A DNA stretch of 64,000 nt from Gorillibacterium massiliense (GTDB lineage Bacteria; Bacillota; Bacilli; Paenibacillales; NBRC-103111). The first letter of the stretch is position 1. Each line of letters opens with the position of its first letter. Positions 17,500 to 25,995 of the stretch are shown here, one piece after another. A model generated the notes under the pieces. That model had not been told where the DNA came from, did no database searches, and worked only from the letters and a program-made list of their open reading frames with translations. A program made the position numbers and the translations under genes. The DNA lies in the NCBI RefSeq assembly GCF_000455485.1, contig NZ_CBQR020000094.1, positions 1-64,000 on the forward strand, read 5' to 3'.

Positions 17500-18423
17500 T
17501 TAATATGGATTGACACCACCCTTCTTGTTGACGCGGAACATCAAAATGCTAAGAAGCGCGATAATTATGCTGACGATTAGACCCAAAGCGGAGGAATAAC
17601 CGAAATCGAATTTTTTGAAACCTTGCTCGTAAATGTACAGACTGGAGGTCAACGTTGCGGTGCCGGGTCCGCCCGACGTCAAGACGAACACTTCATCAAA
17701 CACCCGGATGGCGCCCATCAGGGAGATCAGGGAGCAGAAGAAAACGTAAGGCTTCAGCATCGGAATCGTGACTTTGCGGATCGTTTGGAATTTCGTCGCA
17801 CCGTCGATCATCGCCGCTTCCTGCAAATCTTTAGGTATGGATTGCAAGCCGGCCAAATAAAGCATCATGTAGTAGCCTATGCCCTTCCACAACGTTACGA
17901 ACATGACCGACGCGAGAGCGGTTTTCTGGTTCGTTAACCAGCCGAGCGGTTCATCCATCAGTCCCAAGCTCATGAAGAGGTAGTTAATAACCCCGTTCGA
18001 AGACAACAGCCAACTCCAAATGATTGCAACCGCGACCATCGAGGTAACGACCGGAATGTAATAGGCGGTACGGAAGGCGTTGATTCCCTTCACTTTACTG
18101 TTGACCAAGATCGCCATGAAGATGGAGATGATTTGGATAAAAGGCACCACGATGATATAGACGAAGGAATTCCATAAAGAGATCAGAAACTTATCGTCCT
18201 GGAAGGCACGAACGAAGTTATCGAAGCCGACAAACCGGGTTTTATCAATGACGGAGTAATTGGTAAAGGCAAGCGGAACGCTATAAACGATCGGCCAAAA
18301 AACGAATAGTGCAAGCAGGATCAACCCAGGGGCCATGAACGACCATCCGAGCATCGCTTCCGATCTCCTGCCCTTGCCGAATTTGGATTTCAAGGATTCT
18401 TTTTTCACTGCTTGTGCAGACAC
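17500..18423 (-). CDS. Carbohydrate ABC transporter permease (MalF/LacF-like)
   Basis: First membrane subunit (307 aa) of the importer, six predicted helices starting at AMLGWSFMAPGLILLALFVF, with EAA loop DLQEAAMIDGATKFQTIRKV. GTG 18423 has AAGGTGG about ten bases upstream, and is preferred to an ATG at 18444 that overlaps the ribosome site. It pairs with the MalG-like gene and the binding protein at 18497. Confidence 0.9.
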   Translation of the reverse strand: MSAQAVKKESLKSKFGKGRRSEAMLGWSFMAPGLILLALFVFWPIVYSVPLAFTNYSVIDKTRFVGFDNFVRAFQDDKFLISLWNSFVYIIVVPFIQIISIFMAILVNSKVKGINAFRTAYYIPVVTSMVAVAIIWSWLLSSNGVINYLFMSLGLMDEPLGWLTNQKTALASVMFVTLWKGIGYYMMLYLAGLQSIPKDLQEAAMIDGATKFQTIRKVTIPMLKPYVFFCSLISLMGAIRVFDEVFVLTSGGPGTATLTSSLYIYEQGFKKFDFGYSSALGLIVSIIIALLSILMFRVNKKGGVNPY

Positions 18424-18496
18424 TTTAACCCACCACCTTAACATAATGATAGGCAGGAGAATTATAGCAACACCCCTGCCTATCGCCCTAAAACTA

Positions 18497-19795
18497 TTAT
18501 CTGCTCATTATGGTTTTGACATCCTTTTCTGCCGCTTTCAATTCCTTAGCGATATCGGAATAGTTCAGGATTACGCTTTGCAATCGTTTTGCTACCGCAT
18601 CGCGGATATCGTTCGCGTTTTGCACACCAAGCAGGAAGTCTCTCGCTTTGTCCAAGCTTTGGGCCGACGCCACTTTTGCTTTGGCTTCCAAAGTTCCGTC
18701 GTCCTCCGTAAAGAACGGATCCTTAATGGAGTCCACCGTGGATGGCAGGGTATTGGCTTCTTTGGAGAATTGAAGCTGGTTAGCCGCATTGGTTACAAAC
18801 AGAGCAAACTCGATCGCCTCTGCTTTATTTTTGGTTGCCGCTGGAACCCCGATATTCATCGTCTGCGAGAAGCGTACATTGCCTTTACCTACAGGAGCAG
18901 GAGCCGCTACGGTTTTGGCATAAACATCTTGGGAAGACGTTTTCAACTGATTGATGAAGGAAGAAGTAGACACGGTCATGGCAACTTGTTCGCTGGCAAA
19001 GTATTGAATTTGTTTCGTGTAGATCGCATCTTCTTTCGGAATGTATCCGTCTTTGATCATTTGAACATAGTCAGCCAGGATTTTTTCGGTTCCCGGCGTA
19101 TTAAAGGCCGGCGCGCTGTTGTCATCCGTCAGAAGCTTCTCGCCTTCAGCCACGAACAGCTCGGCGTCTGCTTTGATCGTGTAACCCGCTTTGCCCGTTT
19201 TTTCCTTGATTTGTTTCGCCCAAGCGTTATACTCTTCGTTCGTTTTAGGCGGATTGTTGATATCTAAACCAGCTTTTTCAATCAATTCTTTATTCATAAA
19301 AAGTACAGGAAGGCCGGTATACCATGGCAGCGCATAGGCTTTACCGTTGATCACGGTTGAATCATAGAGACCTGGGAAATACAAGGCCTTCTGCTCATTC
19401 GTCAATTCCGCATTGAGATCGACCATCGCGTTTTTCGTGCCCATTTGGTTAGCCATTTCCGTATTTAAGTTGATGACGTCCGGAGCTTGGTCGCTAGCGA
19501 TGCTGGTGAGCAATTTGTTTTGGATCGCATCGTAAGGGTAGTCTTTCCAATCGATTTTCACGTTCGGATGCTGGCCTTCAAACTCGGTGATCAGCTTTTT
19601 GAAATAGTCATTGAAGGTGGGTTGGAGCGAAATGGTCCAGAACTCCAGCTCGACTTTCTTTTCCTTCGTCCCGGTGGAAGCATTTCCGTTTCCGTCCCCT
19701 TCGGATTTCGAACCGCCACCGCAGCCGGCCAACAGCCCTGCGGCCATCATGGATACAAGAAGCATGGATACTACACGTTTCATCTTCACTTTCAT
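18497..19795 (-). CDS. Substrate-binding lipoprotein of amino-sugar importer
   Basis: Extracellular family-1 solute-binding protein (432 aa), first gene of the operon. Signal peptide with lipobox LAGC (Cys25), then a Gly/Ser/Thr linker. The fold-typical segments APDVINLNTE and ALPWYTGLPVLFMNKEL are present. Operon partners (GH84, NanE, ROK kinase) suggest it binds a GlcNAc- or ManNAc-containing oligosaccharide. The codon choice and length are ordinary. A second ATG at 19783 could also serve as start. Confidence 0.9.
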   Translation of the reverse strand: MKVKMKRVVSMLLVSMMAAGLLAGCGGGSKSEGDGNGNASTGTKEKKVELEFWTISLQPTFNDYFKKLITEFEGQHPNVKIDWKDYPYDAIQNKLLTSIASDQAPDVINLNTEMANQMGTKNAMVDLNAELTNEQKALYFPGLYDSTVINGKAYALPWYTGLPVLFMNKELIEKAGLDINNPPKTNEEYNAWAKQIKEKTGKAGYTIKADAELFVAEGEKLLTDDNSAPAFNTPGTEKILADYVQMIKDGYIPKEDAIYTKQIQYFASEQVAMTVSTSSFINQLKTSSQDVYAKTVAAPAPVGKGNVRFSQTMNIGVPAATKNKAEAIEFALFVTNAANQLQFSKEANTLPSTVDSIKDPFFTEDDGTLEAKAKVASAQSLDKARDFLLGVQNANDIRDAVAKRLQSVILNYSDIAKELKAAEKDVKTIMSR

Positions 19796-19916
19796 CTGTC
19801 TTACACCCTTTCATTCTCGATTTTCTTGTTGTTTTTTAGTATGGCTTGTTGTTCCCGCTAACCCCCCATACTGTTTGGAAAACACATGTTCCGCGAAACC
19901 GGAAAAGCAACTGAGC

Positions 19917-19930
19917 ATGAAACGCTTACA
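19917..19930 (-). promoter_or_regulatory. cre-like site upstream of amino-sugar operon
   Basis: TGTAAGCGTTTCAT on the minus strand, 122 bases before the start, matches the CcpA site consensus TGWAARCGYTWNCW at 13 of 14 positions. It fits carbon catabolite control of a sugar operon. The 19,796-20,155 gap otherwise holds the terminator at 20,102 and no convincing gene. Confidence 0.5.
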
Positions 19931-20101
19931 AAAGATAGGTGTAATGATGTTCAATCGTTTTATTCGGTTTTGCTTCAAGGCACCGGTTTCTTGCCTCTGA
20001 AGATAGTGTATCACCACCTGAAGAATAATTCCACTTTTTTTAAGAAAAATGGAGGATTTATTCGTTCCATAATATGACATCCTCTACGTTACACAAAAAA
20101 A

Positions 20102-20136
20102 GCTTTCCTGCAGTAGCATAACTACCTTCGGAAAGC
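20102..20136 (-). terminator. Terminator of SGNH hydrolase gene
   Basis: Minus-strand stem GCTTTCC / GGAAAGC with inner GTAG/CTAC, followed by seven T residues. Confidence 0.8.
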
Positions 20137-20155
20137 CCGTTTTATAAGGATTCGA

Positions 20156-20704
20156 TTAGAGATATTTGCGGATGAACTCCATGGTCTGATTGGCGCACAG
20201 ACGGGAGCCTTCTTCCGTCAGATGCAAGCGATCCTCGCAAATGAGATCCGGAAGCCCTTGTTTCACCAGCAGGTTCAGATCGTTGACCTCAATTTTTTTG
20301 GTCTGCATCAGCTCTATTGTGGCCTGATTGTACAAATCGATCTCCGCGTTACTCCTGCCTATGCTGTCCGGCAATACGGGAATGGTCGTAGCGAAGATGA
20401 TTTTTGCGCCGTACCGTTCCAATTCGTTAATAATCCGGCGCATTTGATCCAGGTATTCGGGCAGCGGCGTCAACGCTTCCACCATTGGCGCTTCATGATG
20501 CAGGTCCCATAACCCGTTGTTCCAATGCACGATGTCGGGTACGCCCAATTCATTGATCCATAGATTTACGCCCCAAAGCGTATGCTTGGCGAATCGGCCG
20601 TTCTCCTCCGGCCCGACAACGACGGCCTCGTTTTTTAAACCTTCCTGAACGTAAGGCTGGTAACCCAAACGGATCGAATCTCCGAGCAGCAACACTTTTT
20701 TCAA
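20156..20704 (-). CDS. SGNH/GDSL-family hydrolase
   Basis: Esterase-like protein of 182 aa without signal peptide. Block I LLLGDSIRLGYQ carries the nucleophile Ser; block V shows Asp/His in EDRLHLTEEG. Block III is VHWNNGLWDLH, altered from the usual GxND. The start is TTG 20704, six bases after GAGGTGA; the longer open frame to 20794 has no ribosome site. It lies just upstream of the amino-sugar operon on the same strand but beyond its own terminator, and may remove acyl groups from the same glycans. Confidence 0.8.
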   Translation of the reverse strand: MKKVLLLGDSIRLGYQPYVQEGLKNEAVVVGPEENGRFAKHTLWGVNLWINELGVPDIVHWNNGLWDLHHEAPMVEALTPLPEYLDQMRRIINELERYGAKIIFATTIPVLPDSIGRSNAEIDLYNQATIELMQTKKIEVNDLNLLVKQGLPDLICEDRLHLTEEGSRLCANQTMEFIRKYL

Positions 20705-21027
20705 TTCTGTCACCTCATTATGAATTATGGAGTCTGTTTTTCGCAGCCGATATATCGGGCTAACCAGTTGTGCTCTTCGTCCGCAATCGGCCATTTCATA
20801 TTAATCGCATCATTACGAAGATTCAAGATTAAATCGATGAACGGCTGAAAACACCAAAAAGAAATTAATAGCTTCATGAGCGCCTGTATATCGAACACGC
20901 GCTCGCATTAGTTCATTATAAAAGTTGGAGAGTTGTTCATCGAACTTTTCACAAAAAAAATAAGAGGCGCCCCTAGGTCTGATCTTGATGACCTTTTAGG
21001 GCAACCCCATATCACATTAATTTCCGA
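20705..21027. other. Gene-free stretch
   Basis: Holds the exonuclease terminator at its right end and leader sequence of the SGNH gene. A 45-codon open frame on the minus strand (20,813-20,950) lacks a start and a recognised family. Nothing else supported. Confidence 0.5.
20965..21003 (-). terminator. Terminator of 5'-3' exonuclease gene
   Basis: Imperfect stem GCCCTAAAAGGTC / GACCTAGGGGC on the minus strand followed by GCCTCTTATTTTTTTT. Confidence 0.6.
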
Positions 21028-21969
21028 CTAAAATAGAGTCTGCACTTCCGGCTCGGCAAAAAGATCGGCGTCGCCTTCCGCTTTGGCGTGCTTTTCCAAC
21101 AGCTTAACCAAGCTGCCGAATTCCAGATCCATGAATCGCTTCTTCGCTGGCTCCAGTCGCACGTTCCACAGACAATCGTCCAGCTTGCAGGTAACGGGAG
21201 CATCCAGGCGAATCCGCGCCAAGTCCCGGGACAGATGCAGCATATCGAGGTCCGCTTCGATTTTGCCGCGGACACCTTTCGGCAGCTTGTCCAAATTGGC
21301 CAGTACGCCTTCAACCGATTCGTAGTCAACGATCAACTTCAGCGCCGTCTTTTCGCCGATGCCTTTTACACCGGGGTAGTTGTCGCTGGTGTCGCCCATG
21401 AAACCTTTTAAATCAATGACCTGCAGCGGGGTGAGTTGCCTTTCGGCGAAGAGGAAATCCGGATCGTACACGGCGTAGTTCAGCTTGCCCTTTTTCATGA
21501 TGACGACTTTGATCGTTTCACTTACCAGTTGGAGCATATCGTGATCGCCGGTCAAAATATAGACCTCCGCTTGCGTGCTCAGCTGCTTTGCCAAGGTGCC
21601 GATGCAATCGTCCGCCTCAAAACCTGCGATGCCGATGTTCGTGACCCCCATATCCGCAACGACTTCCTTCACCAGGTCAAATTGCGGTATCAGCTCCAAC
21701 GGCGGTTCGCCGCGGTTTTGCTTGTAGCCATCATAAAGCTCGGTGCGGAAGGTTTTGCTACCCATGTCCCAGCAGCAGACGACGTGGCTCGGTTCAAAGG
21801 TATGAATTGCATCGAATAGATAATGCAGAAAGCCGAAAATGGCATTGGTGGGGACGCCTTTAACTAGCCGTGCGGAATAAGATTGAGCGTAATAGGCTCT
21901 AAACAGCAAGGCCATCCCGTCGACGATCAATACTTTCGGATTCGGTTCGGCGATTGTTTTCGTATCCAC
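21028..21969 (-). CDS. ypcP: 5'-3' exonuclease (PolA N-terminal-like)
   Basis: Stand-alone flap/5'-3' nuclease of 313 aa, homologous to the N-terminal domain of DNA polymerase I and to Bacillus YpcP (ExoR); removes RNA primers and flaps. Metal-binding acidic residues are in LIVDGMALLFRAYY, VCCWDMG, FEADDCIGTLAK, LTGDHDMLQL and GFMGDTSDNYPGVKGIGEKTA, the last being the helix-hairpin-helix. No polymerase domain follows. The start is GTG with GGAG ten bases upstream. Confidence 0.92.
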   Translation of the reverse strand: MDTKTIAEPNPKVLIVDGMALLFRAYYAQSYSARLVKGVPTNAIFGFLHYLFDAIHTFEPSHVVCCWDMGSKTFRTELYDGYKQNRGEPPLELIPQFDLVKEVVADMGVTNIGIAGFEADDCIGTLAKQLSTQAEVYILTGDHDMLQLVSETIKVVIMKKGKLNYAVYDPDFLFAERQLTPLQVIDLKGFMGDTSDNYPGVKGIGEKTALKLIVDYESVEGVLANLDKLPKGVRGKIEADLDMLHLSRDLARIRLDAPVTCKLDDCLWNVRLEPAKKRFMDLEFGSLVKLLEKHAKAEGDADLFAEPEVQTLF

Positions 21970-22127
21970 GTAGATGATTCTCCAATCTTTTATTCATAGA
22001 GTGCCTATTAGTCAGGCGTGTTTCTATTATACTCTGTTTTCTCTCGAAACTCCCCCTTTCCCATATTTTCATAGGATAATTCAAAAGGTTTCAAGGGATT
22101 CCGTTTGCCATCGTCTCAGATGCGATA

Positions 22128-22136
22128 TGCTATACT
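22128..22136 (+). promoter_or_regulatory. Extended -10 promoter, oxidoreductase gene
   Basis: TGCTATACT, an extended -10 element, about 34 bases before the start codon of the next gene; no good -35. Confidence 0.5.
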
Positions 22137-22169
22137 ACTAGGGTATTCCATTACCGGAGGGTGAACCCT

Positions 22170-23165
22170 ATGATCAAATTAGCCTTGCTCAGCTATTGGC
22201 ATGTACACGCAAAGGATTACGCAAGAGAAGCCGATGCTCATCCCGATACGGAAATCGTCGCCATTTGGGACGAAATTCCCGAACGGGGCCGGAAAGAGGC
22301 GGAAGCCCGGAACGTTCCGTTTTACGAAAATCTGGACGAACTTCTGGCATCTCCAGATATCGACGGTGTCATCATCGTTACTCCGACCAACCGGCACCGG
22401 GAGGTTATGATCGCAGCAGCAAATGCAGGTAAACATATTTTTACGGAAAAAGTCATCGCCCCCACACTCCATGAAGTCAACGATATCCTCCAAGCCGTTG
22501 AAAAAAACGGCGTTAAACTTACCGTTTCCCTGCCGCGGTTGAATGACGGATATACGCTAGCGATTCAAGATGTGCTGAAAGCCGGAAAGCTGGGTGACTT
22601 GATCCATGTTCGTACCCGCCTGTCCCATGACGGCGCTTTGGCCGGATGGCTGCCCGAGCATTTCTTCAACAAGGAACAATGCGGTGGCGGGGCGCTGATC
22701 GACCTGGGCTGCCACCCGATGTATTTGGCCCGTTTGTTTTTGGGTCTGCCGGAAAGCGTTACCGCTACCTACGGATACATCTCAGGCAAAGAAGTGGAAG
22801 ACAACGCGGTGGCGGTTCTGCAATATGGAAACGGCGCTGTCGCCGTCGTGGAAGCGGGCTTCATGAATCCGCGCTCTCCCTTTACCATCGAGATCAACGG
22901 CACGAAGGGAACCCTGGTCTATGGCGCACCGAATCCCGACCGCATCTATTTGGAAACCGTCGAACAGGTGGGCAACGAGTGGGAGGAACTTCCGCTACTT
23001 GAAAACCGGGAGCCTGCTTTCAGCCAATGGGTCGGCCACATTCAAAACGGCACCACTGCGGATGAAAACATCCAGTTAGCCGTCGACCTCACCCGCCTGA
23101 TGGAAGCCTCCAACCTGGCTGCTGCCCGCAAGTGCGCGGTCAAGCTGAATGAGCTGGCTGAATAG
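22170..23165 (+). CDS. Gfo/Idh/MocA-family oxidoreductase
   Basis: NAD(P)-dependent sugar or polyol dehydrogenase (331 aa). The N-terminal Rossmann domain (1-~120) has VIIVTPTNRHREVMIAAANA and the EK motif as FTEKVIAPT, where the usual EKP proline is replaced by Val. The C-terminal domain has GGGALIDLGCHPMYLARLF, which carries the catalytic Asp-x-x-x-His. ATG 22170 follows GGAGGG by about eight bases; a GTG at 22161 abuts that site. Substrate unknown; it stands alone. Confidence 0.88.
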   Translation: MIKLALLSYWHVHAKDYAREADAHPDTEIVAIWDEIPERGRKEAEARNVPFYENLDELLASPDIDGVIIVTPTNRHREVMIAAANAGKHIFTEKVIAPTLHEVNDILQAVEKNGVKLTVSLPRLNDGYTLAIQDVLKAGKLGDLIHVRTRLSHDGALAGWLPEHFFNKEQCGGGALIDLGCHPMYLARLFLGLPESVTATYGYISGKEVEDNAVAVLQYGNGAVAVVEAGFMNPRSPFTIEINGTKGTLVYGAPNPDRIYLETVEQVGNEWEELPLLENREPAFSQWVGHIQNGTTADENIQLAVDLTRLMEASNLAAARKCAVKLNELAE

Positions 23166-23246
23166 AGTTTCGACGTCACGGATCTTGTGAAACCAAATAG
23201 TTAGGGAACGACCTCAAAGAATAATGGCTAAGACTATGTAAAATTA

Positions 23247-23293
23247 GATCGATCAAAAAGCCGCCTTTTCAAGAGGCGGCTTTTTGATCGATC
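23247..23293 (+). terminator. Terminator after oxidoreductase gene
   Basis: Perfect 20-bp inverted repeat (arms 23,247-23,266 and 23,274-23,293) with core AAAAAGCCGCC / GGCGGCTTTTT and a seven-base loop; could stop transcription in both directions. Confidence 0.85.
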
Positions 23294-23385
23294 GTACCCA
23301 TTAGCTTAATCAACCCTCTACACTTTACCAAATATATGTGGTTCGGTTCACCGTGCTGTCTGTAAGGGCAAGTATTACGAAAAAA

Positions 23386-23409
23386 GAGGGAGCGTTATTA
23401 TGCTCCCTC
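23386..23409 (-). terminator. Terminator of PyrH-like gene
   Basis: Minus-strand stem GAGGGAGC / GCTCCCTC followed by TTTTTT. Confidence 0.8.
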
Positions 23410-23421
23410 ATAATCTTCAAC

Positions 23422-24159
23422 TCATTCCAATTCCAAAATGGACTCACCGCTAATTATCGTACCATTATCTTTCCCCTCACAAATTTCTTTCATTGAGCTC
23501 GGTTTATCAAAATTAAATACATGCATTGGCAGATTGTAGTCTCTAGCTAAGATGAAAGCTGATTGATCCATTACCTTCAAGTTATTTTTTAAAACATCGT
23601 TGTAGTGAAGTGACTTGAACTTCCTTGCTTCTTTGTCGAACTTAGGGTCTGCATTGAGAACACCATCTACGCCTTGTTTTGCAACTAACAAAGCTTCACA
23701 ATTTACTTCGATTGCCCTTTGAACGGAAGGGTAATCCGTTGTAACGTAGGGTTGTCCGTTTCCTCCTGCAAAAATTACGATGTAGCCCTTTTCCAGATGG
23801 TGAACTGCTCTTAGTCTGATGAATGGTTCTGCAACAGATGTAGTAGGTATTGCTGTCATTACACGAACTTCTTTGTTTGTTTTGGCTTTAAGAACTCCTC
23901 GAAGCATCAGGCTATTAATAACAGTTGCAAGCGTCCCGATGTTGTCAGCTTCTGCTCTTTCTATTCCCCAGCTTTCCGCCATATTACCGCGAAAAATATT
24001 CCCTCCACCTATAACTAATGATACCTCAACGCCTAGATTCACGACTGACATAATTTCATTGGCAATATGGTCCAACCTTTCAGGCTCAAAACCAAATTCT
24101 GTGTTTCCGGCAACTGCTCCACCGCTTAGTTTAATAAGAACTCTTTTGTACCTTGTCAA
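23422..24159 (-). CDS. Divergent UMP kinase (PyrH-like) paralogue
   Basis: Amino-acid-kinase-fold protein of 245 aa, closest to UMP kinase, which makes UDP from UMP. Retained: IGGGNIFRG, MTAIPTTSVAEP, VDGVLNADP and LKVMDQSAFILARDYNLP. Altered: the LSGE motif reads LSGG, the uridylate-side D-Y/H-MGMLAT block reads ADNIGTLAT, and G-T/A-GNPYF reads GGNGQPYV. The gene is isolated, more A+T rich than its neighbours, and starts at TTG six bases after GGAGGT. A leader peptide and terminator precede it. The main pyrH is normally next to frr and tsf, so this is probably an extra copy with a changed substrate. Confidence 0.85.
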   Translation of the reverse strand: MTRYKRVLIKLSGGAVAGNTEFGFEPERLDHIANEIMSVVNLGVEVSLVIGGGNIFRGNMAESWGIERAEADNIGTLATVINSLMLRGVLKAKTNKEVRVMTAIPTTSVAEPFIRLRAVHHLEKGYIVIFAGGNGQPYVTTDYPSVQRAIEVNCEALLVAKQGVDGVLNADPKFDKEARKFKSLHYNDVLKNNLKVMDQSAFILARDYNLPMHVFNFDKPSSMKEICEGKDNGTIISGESILELE

Positions 24160-24184
24160 ATGAACACCTCCGCGCAAATAAAAA

Positions 24185-24211
24185 ACACTAAAGCAACGAG
24201 TGCTTTAGTGT
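24185..24211 (-). promoter_or_regulatory. Leader terminator (attenuator) before PyrH-like gene
   Basis: Perfect 11-bp stem ACACTAAAGCA / TGCTTTAGTGT, loop CTCGT, followed by TTTTTT on the minus strand, 26 bases before the TTG start. The stop codon of the upstream peptide lies inside the right arm. Confidence 0.8.
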
Positions 24212-24277
24212 CTTAATGGAACGAGAATATGAAATTGTAACAGTCGACTTGTTATAAGCCTTCATCTTCCACCTCAT
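24188..24277 (-). CDS. Leader peptide of PyrH-like gene
   Basis: 29-codon open frame starting MRWKMKAYNK and ending KTLKHSLL-stop. AAGGAG lies eight bases before its ATG. The last codons and the TAG form the leader terminator stem, so a ribosome stalled in the frame would keep the hairpin from forming and allow readthrough. This layout is known from antibiotic-inducible resistance genes of Firmicutes. Whether the peptide senses a drug, an amino acid or a nucleotide is not visible. Confidence 0.7.
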   Translation of the reverse strand: MRWKMKAYNKSTVTISYSRSIKTLKHSLL

Positions 24278-24311
24278 ATTCCCACTCCTTCCAGTTATTT
24301 TTTATCAATTC

Positions 24312-24340
24312 ATTCTATACTGTGCGGGAGCAAAATACAA
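24312..24340 (-). promoter_or_regulatory. Promoter of leader peptide / PyrH-like gene
   Basis: -35 TTGTAT (24,340-24,335), 17-base spacer, -10 TAGAAT (24,317-24,312); gives a leader of about 145 bases before the PyrH-like start. Confidence 0.7.
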
Positions 24341-24422
24341 CACCGAAAGTGTCAGACAAGCACAGCTCCTATTGTCCATCGACTATTCATCAGTTGAACT
24401 CTCCTTCCGGAGATTGATTCAC

Positions 24423-25520
24423 TTATCGAAAATTGAAAAAGGATACAAGTAAGGCGGCCACCAAAACGGCTATTGTCGCAGCGGCTATGATCCTACCGAG
24501 TGGATTAGCCATATTGATCGTCCAGCCAAATCCGTATCGATCCGGAACGAACAATGCCGGGTCTTCAGAGTTCACATAAACGCTACCGAGCCACTTCCAG
24601 CGCCTCTCCTCCTGCGACGGAACGTCCCTATGCTGATCAAAGCCTCTGATTCGCGGGTAAAGCACGACAACGATCAGCGCTAAGAAGAACGCTGCTAGAA
24701 ACGAGATGTTGAAGCGGAAGAGCAGATTGAGCTTCCAGCCGTATAGCATTACGGCTTGCAGCAACCCTATATTTGCAACCCCCAGCAGCGAGATGCCCCA
24801 AACCGTAATCGAATGAATTTTCTTGAGCCTCAACTGTTTCCTTAGCGAACCTTCCCGGTCCTGGGGATCCAGAGACATCCTGGCACGGCCGATCATTAGA
24901 TGAATGCCGGTGAAAAACAGGGTCATCAACGCTTGCACGATGTTCATCATGAATACGGTCCGTACGGATTTGAATATGTAATGATCCGGAAAGTCGTTCG
25001 GCCCCATATGTGTGGCAATCCACTGAGGAATCACATCCCACCTTGCAACGGCAAAAACGATACATAGCGTCATTGCGGCAACATGCGCCGAATACCACCA
25101 AGAGCTCAGCACCGAGCTATGCGTCCGGCTGACCGAAAGATTTGCTGTGCGCTTCATCTGCACGGCAACCTGCCAGCCCCTAGCCGCCTTCAAGCGTTGC
25201 GCGGAGATTCGACTGATCCGAATGGCGCAGAGTGAAATAATCGCTAAAAGCAAGATGGCCATTATCCAACACAGATAACTCAGCCCCGCCGTTTGATGAC
25301 GCGTCAATAGCAAGCAAGCCCCCCCGATGACGACGGCAAAACCGCCTGTGAGCAAAACATATTTCCTGCGAATGCCTCGGACAGCCGCATCCTGCAAAGC
25401 CTCCGTCGGAAGCGCGATGCCGAACAGCAGGGTCCGCGATCCAGAAAAAACCAGTATGCTGATCATCAGCGCAAACATCAAATAAAGGCCCGACATCATG
25501 ATCATCGTTTCTTGTGTCAA
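24423..25520 (-). CDS. DUF1648/DUF5808-type membrane protein
   Basis: Integral membrane protein of 365 aa with about eight helices. DVIPQWIATHMGPNDFPD matches the IPxHxxxxGxxD motif of DUF1648 (SdpI-related); the segment RRWKWLGSVYVNSEDPALFVPDR...GWTINMANPL matches the C-terminal DUF5808 pattern. Members are usually paired with small GntR or ArsR regulators; here the GntR gene overlaps by four bases upstream. Related SdpI protects against a toxic peptide; a similar envelope role is possible but unproven. Confidence 0.8.
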   Translation of the reverse strand: MTQETMIMMSGLYLMFALMISILVFSGSRTLLFGIALPTEALQDAAVRGIRRKYVLLTGGFAVVIGGACLLLTRHQTAGLSYLCWIMAILLLAIISLCAIRISRISAQRLKAARGWQVAVQMKRTANLSVSRTHSSVLSSWWYSAHVAAMTLCIVFAVARWDVIPQWIATHMGPNDFPDHYIFKSVRTVFMMNIVQALMTLFFTGIHLMIGRARMSLDPQDREGSLRKQLRLKKIHSITVWGISLLGVANIGLLQAVMLYGWKLNLLFRFNISFLAAFFLALIVVVLYPRIRGFDQHRDVPSQEERRWKWLGSVYVNSEDPALFVPDRYGFGWTINMANPLGRIIAAATIAVLVAALLVSFFNFR

Positions 25521-25918
25521 GATTGTTTCCCTCCTCGATTTGTAATGGTATCCCGGTACACCAAACTACTCATCTGCGCGAATGTCTCTTCCGACATGCC
25601 TCGTACCGCAGCTGTTGCCGCAAGCGATCGCAGCTGCTGTCGGAGCTTCTCCTCGAAGGCCTCCGTCACGCCGGGCATCCCGTCGGATTGAACGATAACG
25701 CCCTTTTTCCGGTGTATTTGAAGAAAGCCCTCTTGCTTGAGCAAATTATAGGACTTGTTGACGGTATGGAGATTAATCCCTAAATCCTCCGCCAAGCTCC
25801 GGACCGACGGAAGCGGGTCCCCCGGCTGCAAGGTACCGGAGGCGATCCCTTCGACGATTTGGTCAACTAGTTGTGCGTAAATCGGGGTTTCCGATTGCAG
25901 ATCGAGCTCTATGAACAT
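25517..25918 (-). CDS. GntR-family regulator (YtrA type)
   Basis: Small transcription regulator of 133 aa: winged helix (residues ~10-75, QIVEGIASGTLQPGDPLPSVR and LGINLHTVNKSYNLLKQEGF) and a short helical tail for dimerisation, the YtrA pattern. It heads a two-gene operon with the membrane protein and likely represses it from the palindrome at 25,996-26,014. AAGGAGAG precedes the ATG. Confidence 0.92.
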   Translation of the reverse strand: MFIELDLQSETPIYAQLVDQIVEGIASGTLQPGDPLPSVRSLAEDLGINLHTVNKSYNLLKQEGFLQIHRKKGVIVQSDGMPGVTEAFEEKLRQQLRSLAATAAVRGMSEETFAQMSSLVYRDTITNRGGKQS

Positions 25919-25995
25919 GGATATCTCTCCTTATGGTACTGCTGCTTTGACATGCCGAAGCCGTTCATATAAACTACCTGCCCGTTTTATTATCT

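Noticed and set aside
20813..20950. 45-codon open frame on the minus strand between the SGNH and exonuclease genes
   Set aside because: No start codon or ribosome site, runs out of a terminator, and no family recognised; could be chance.
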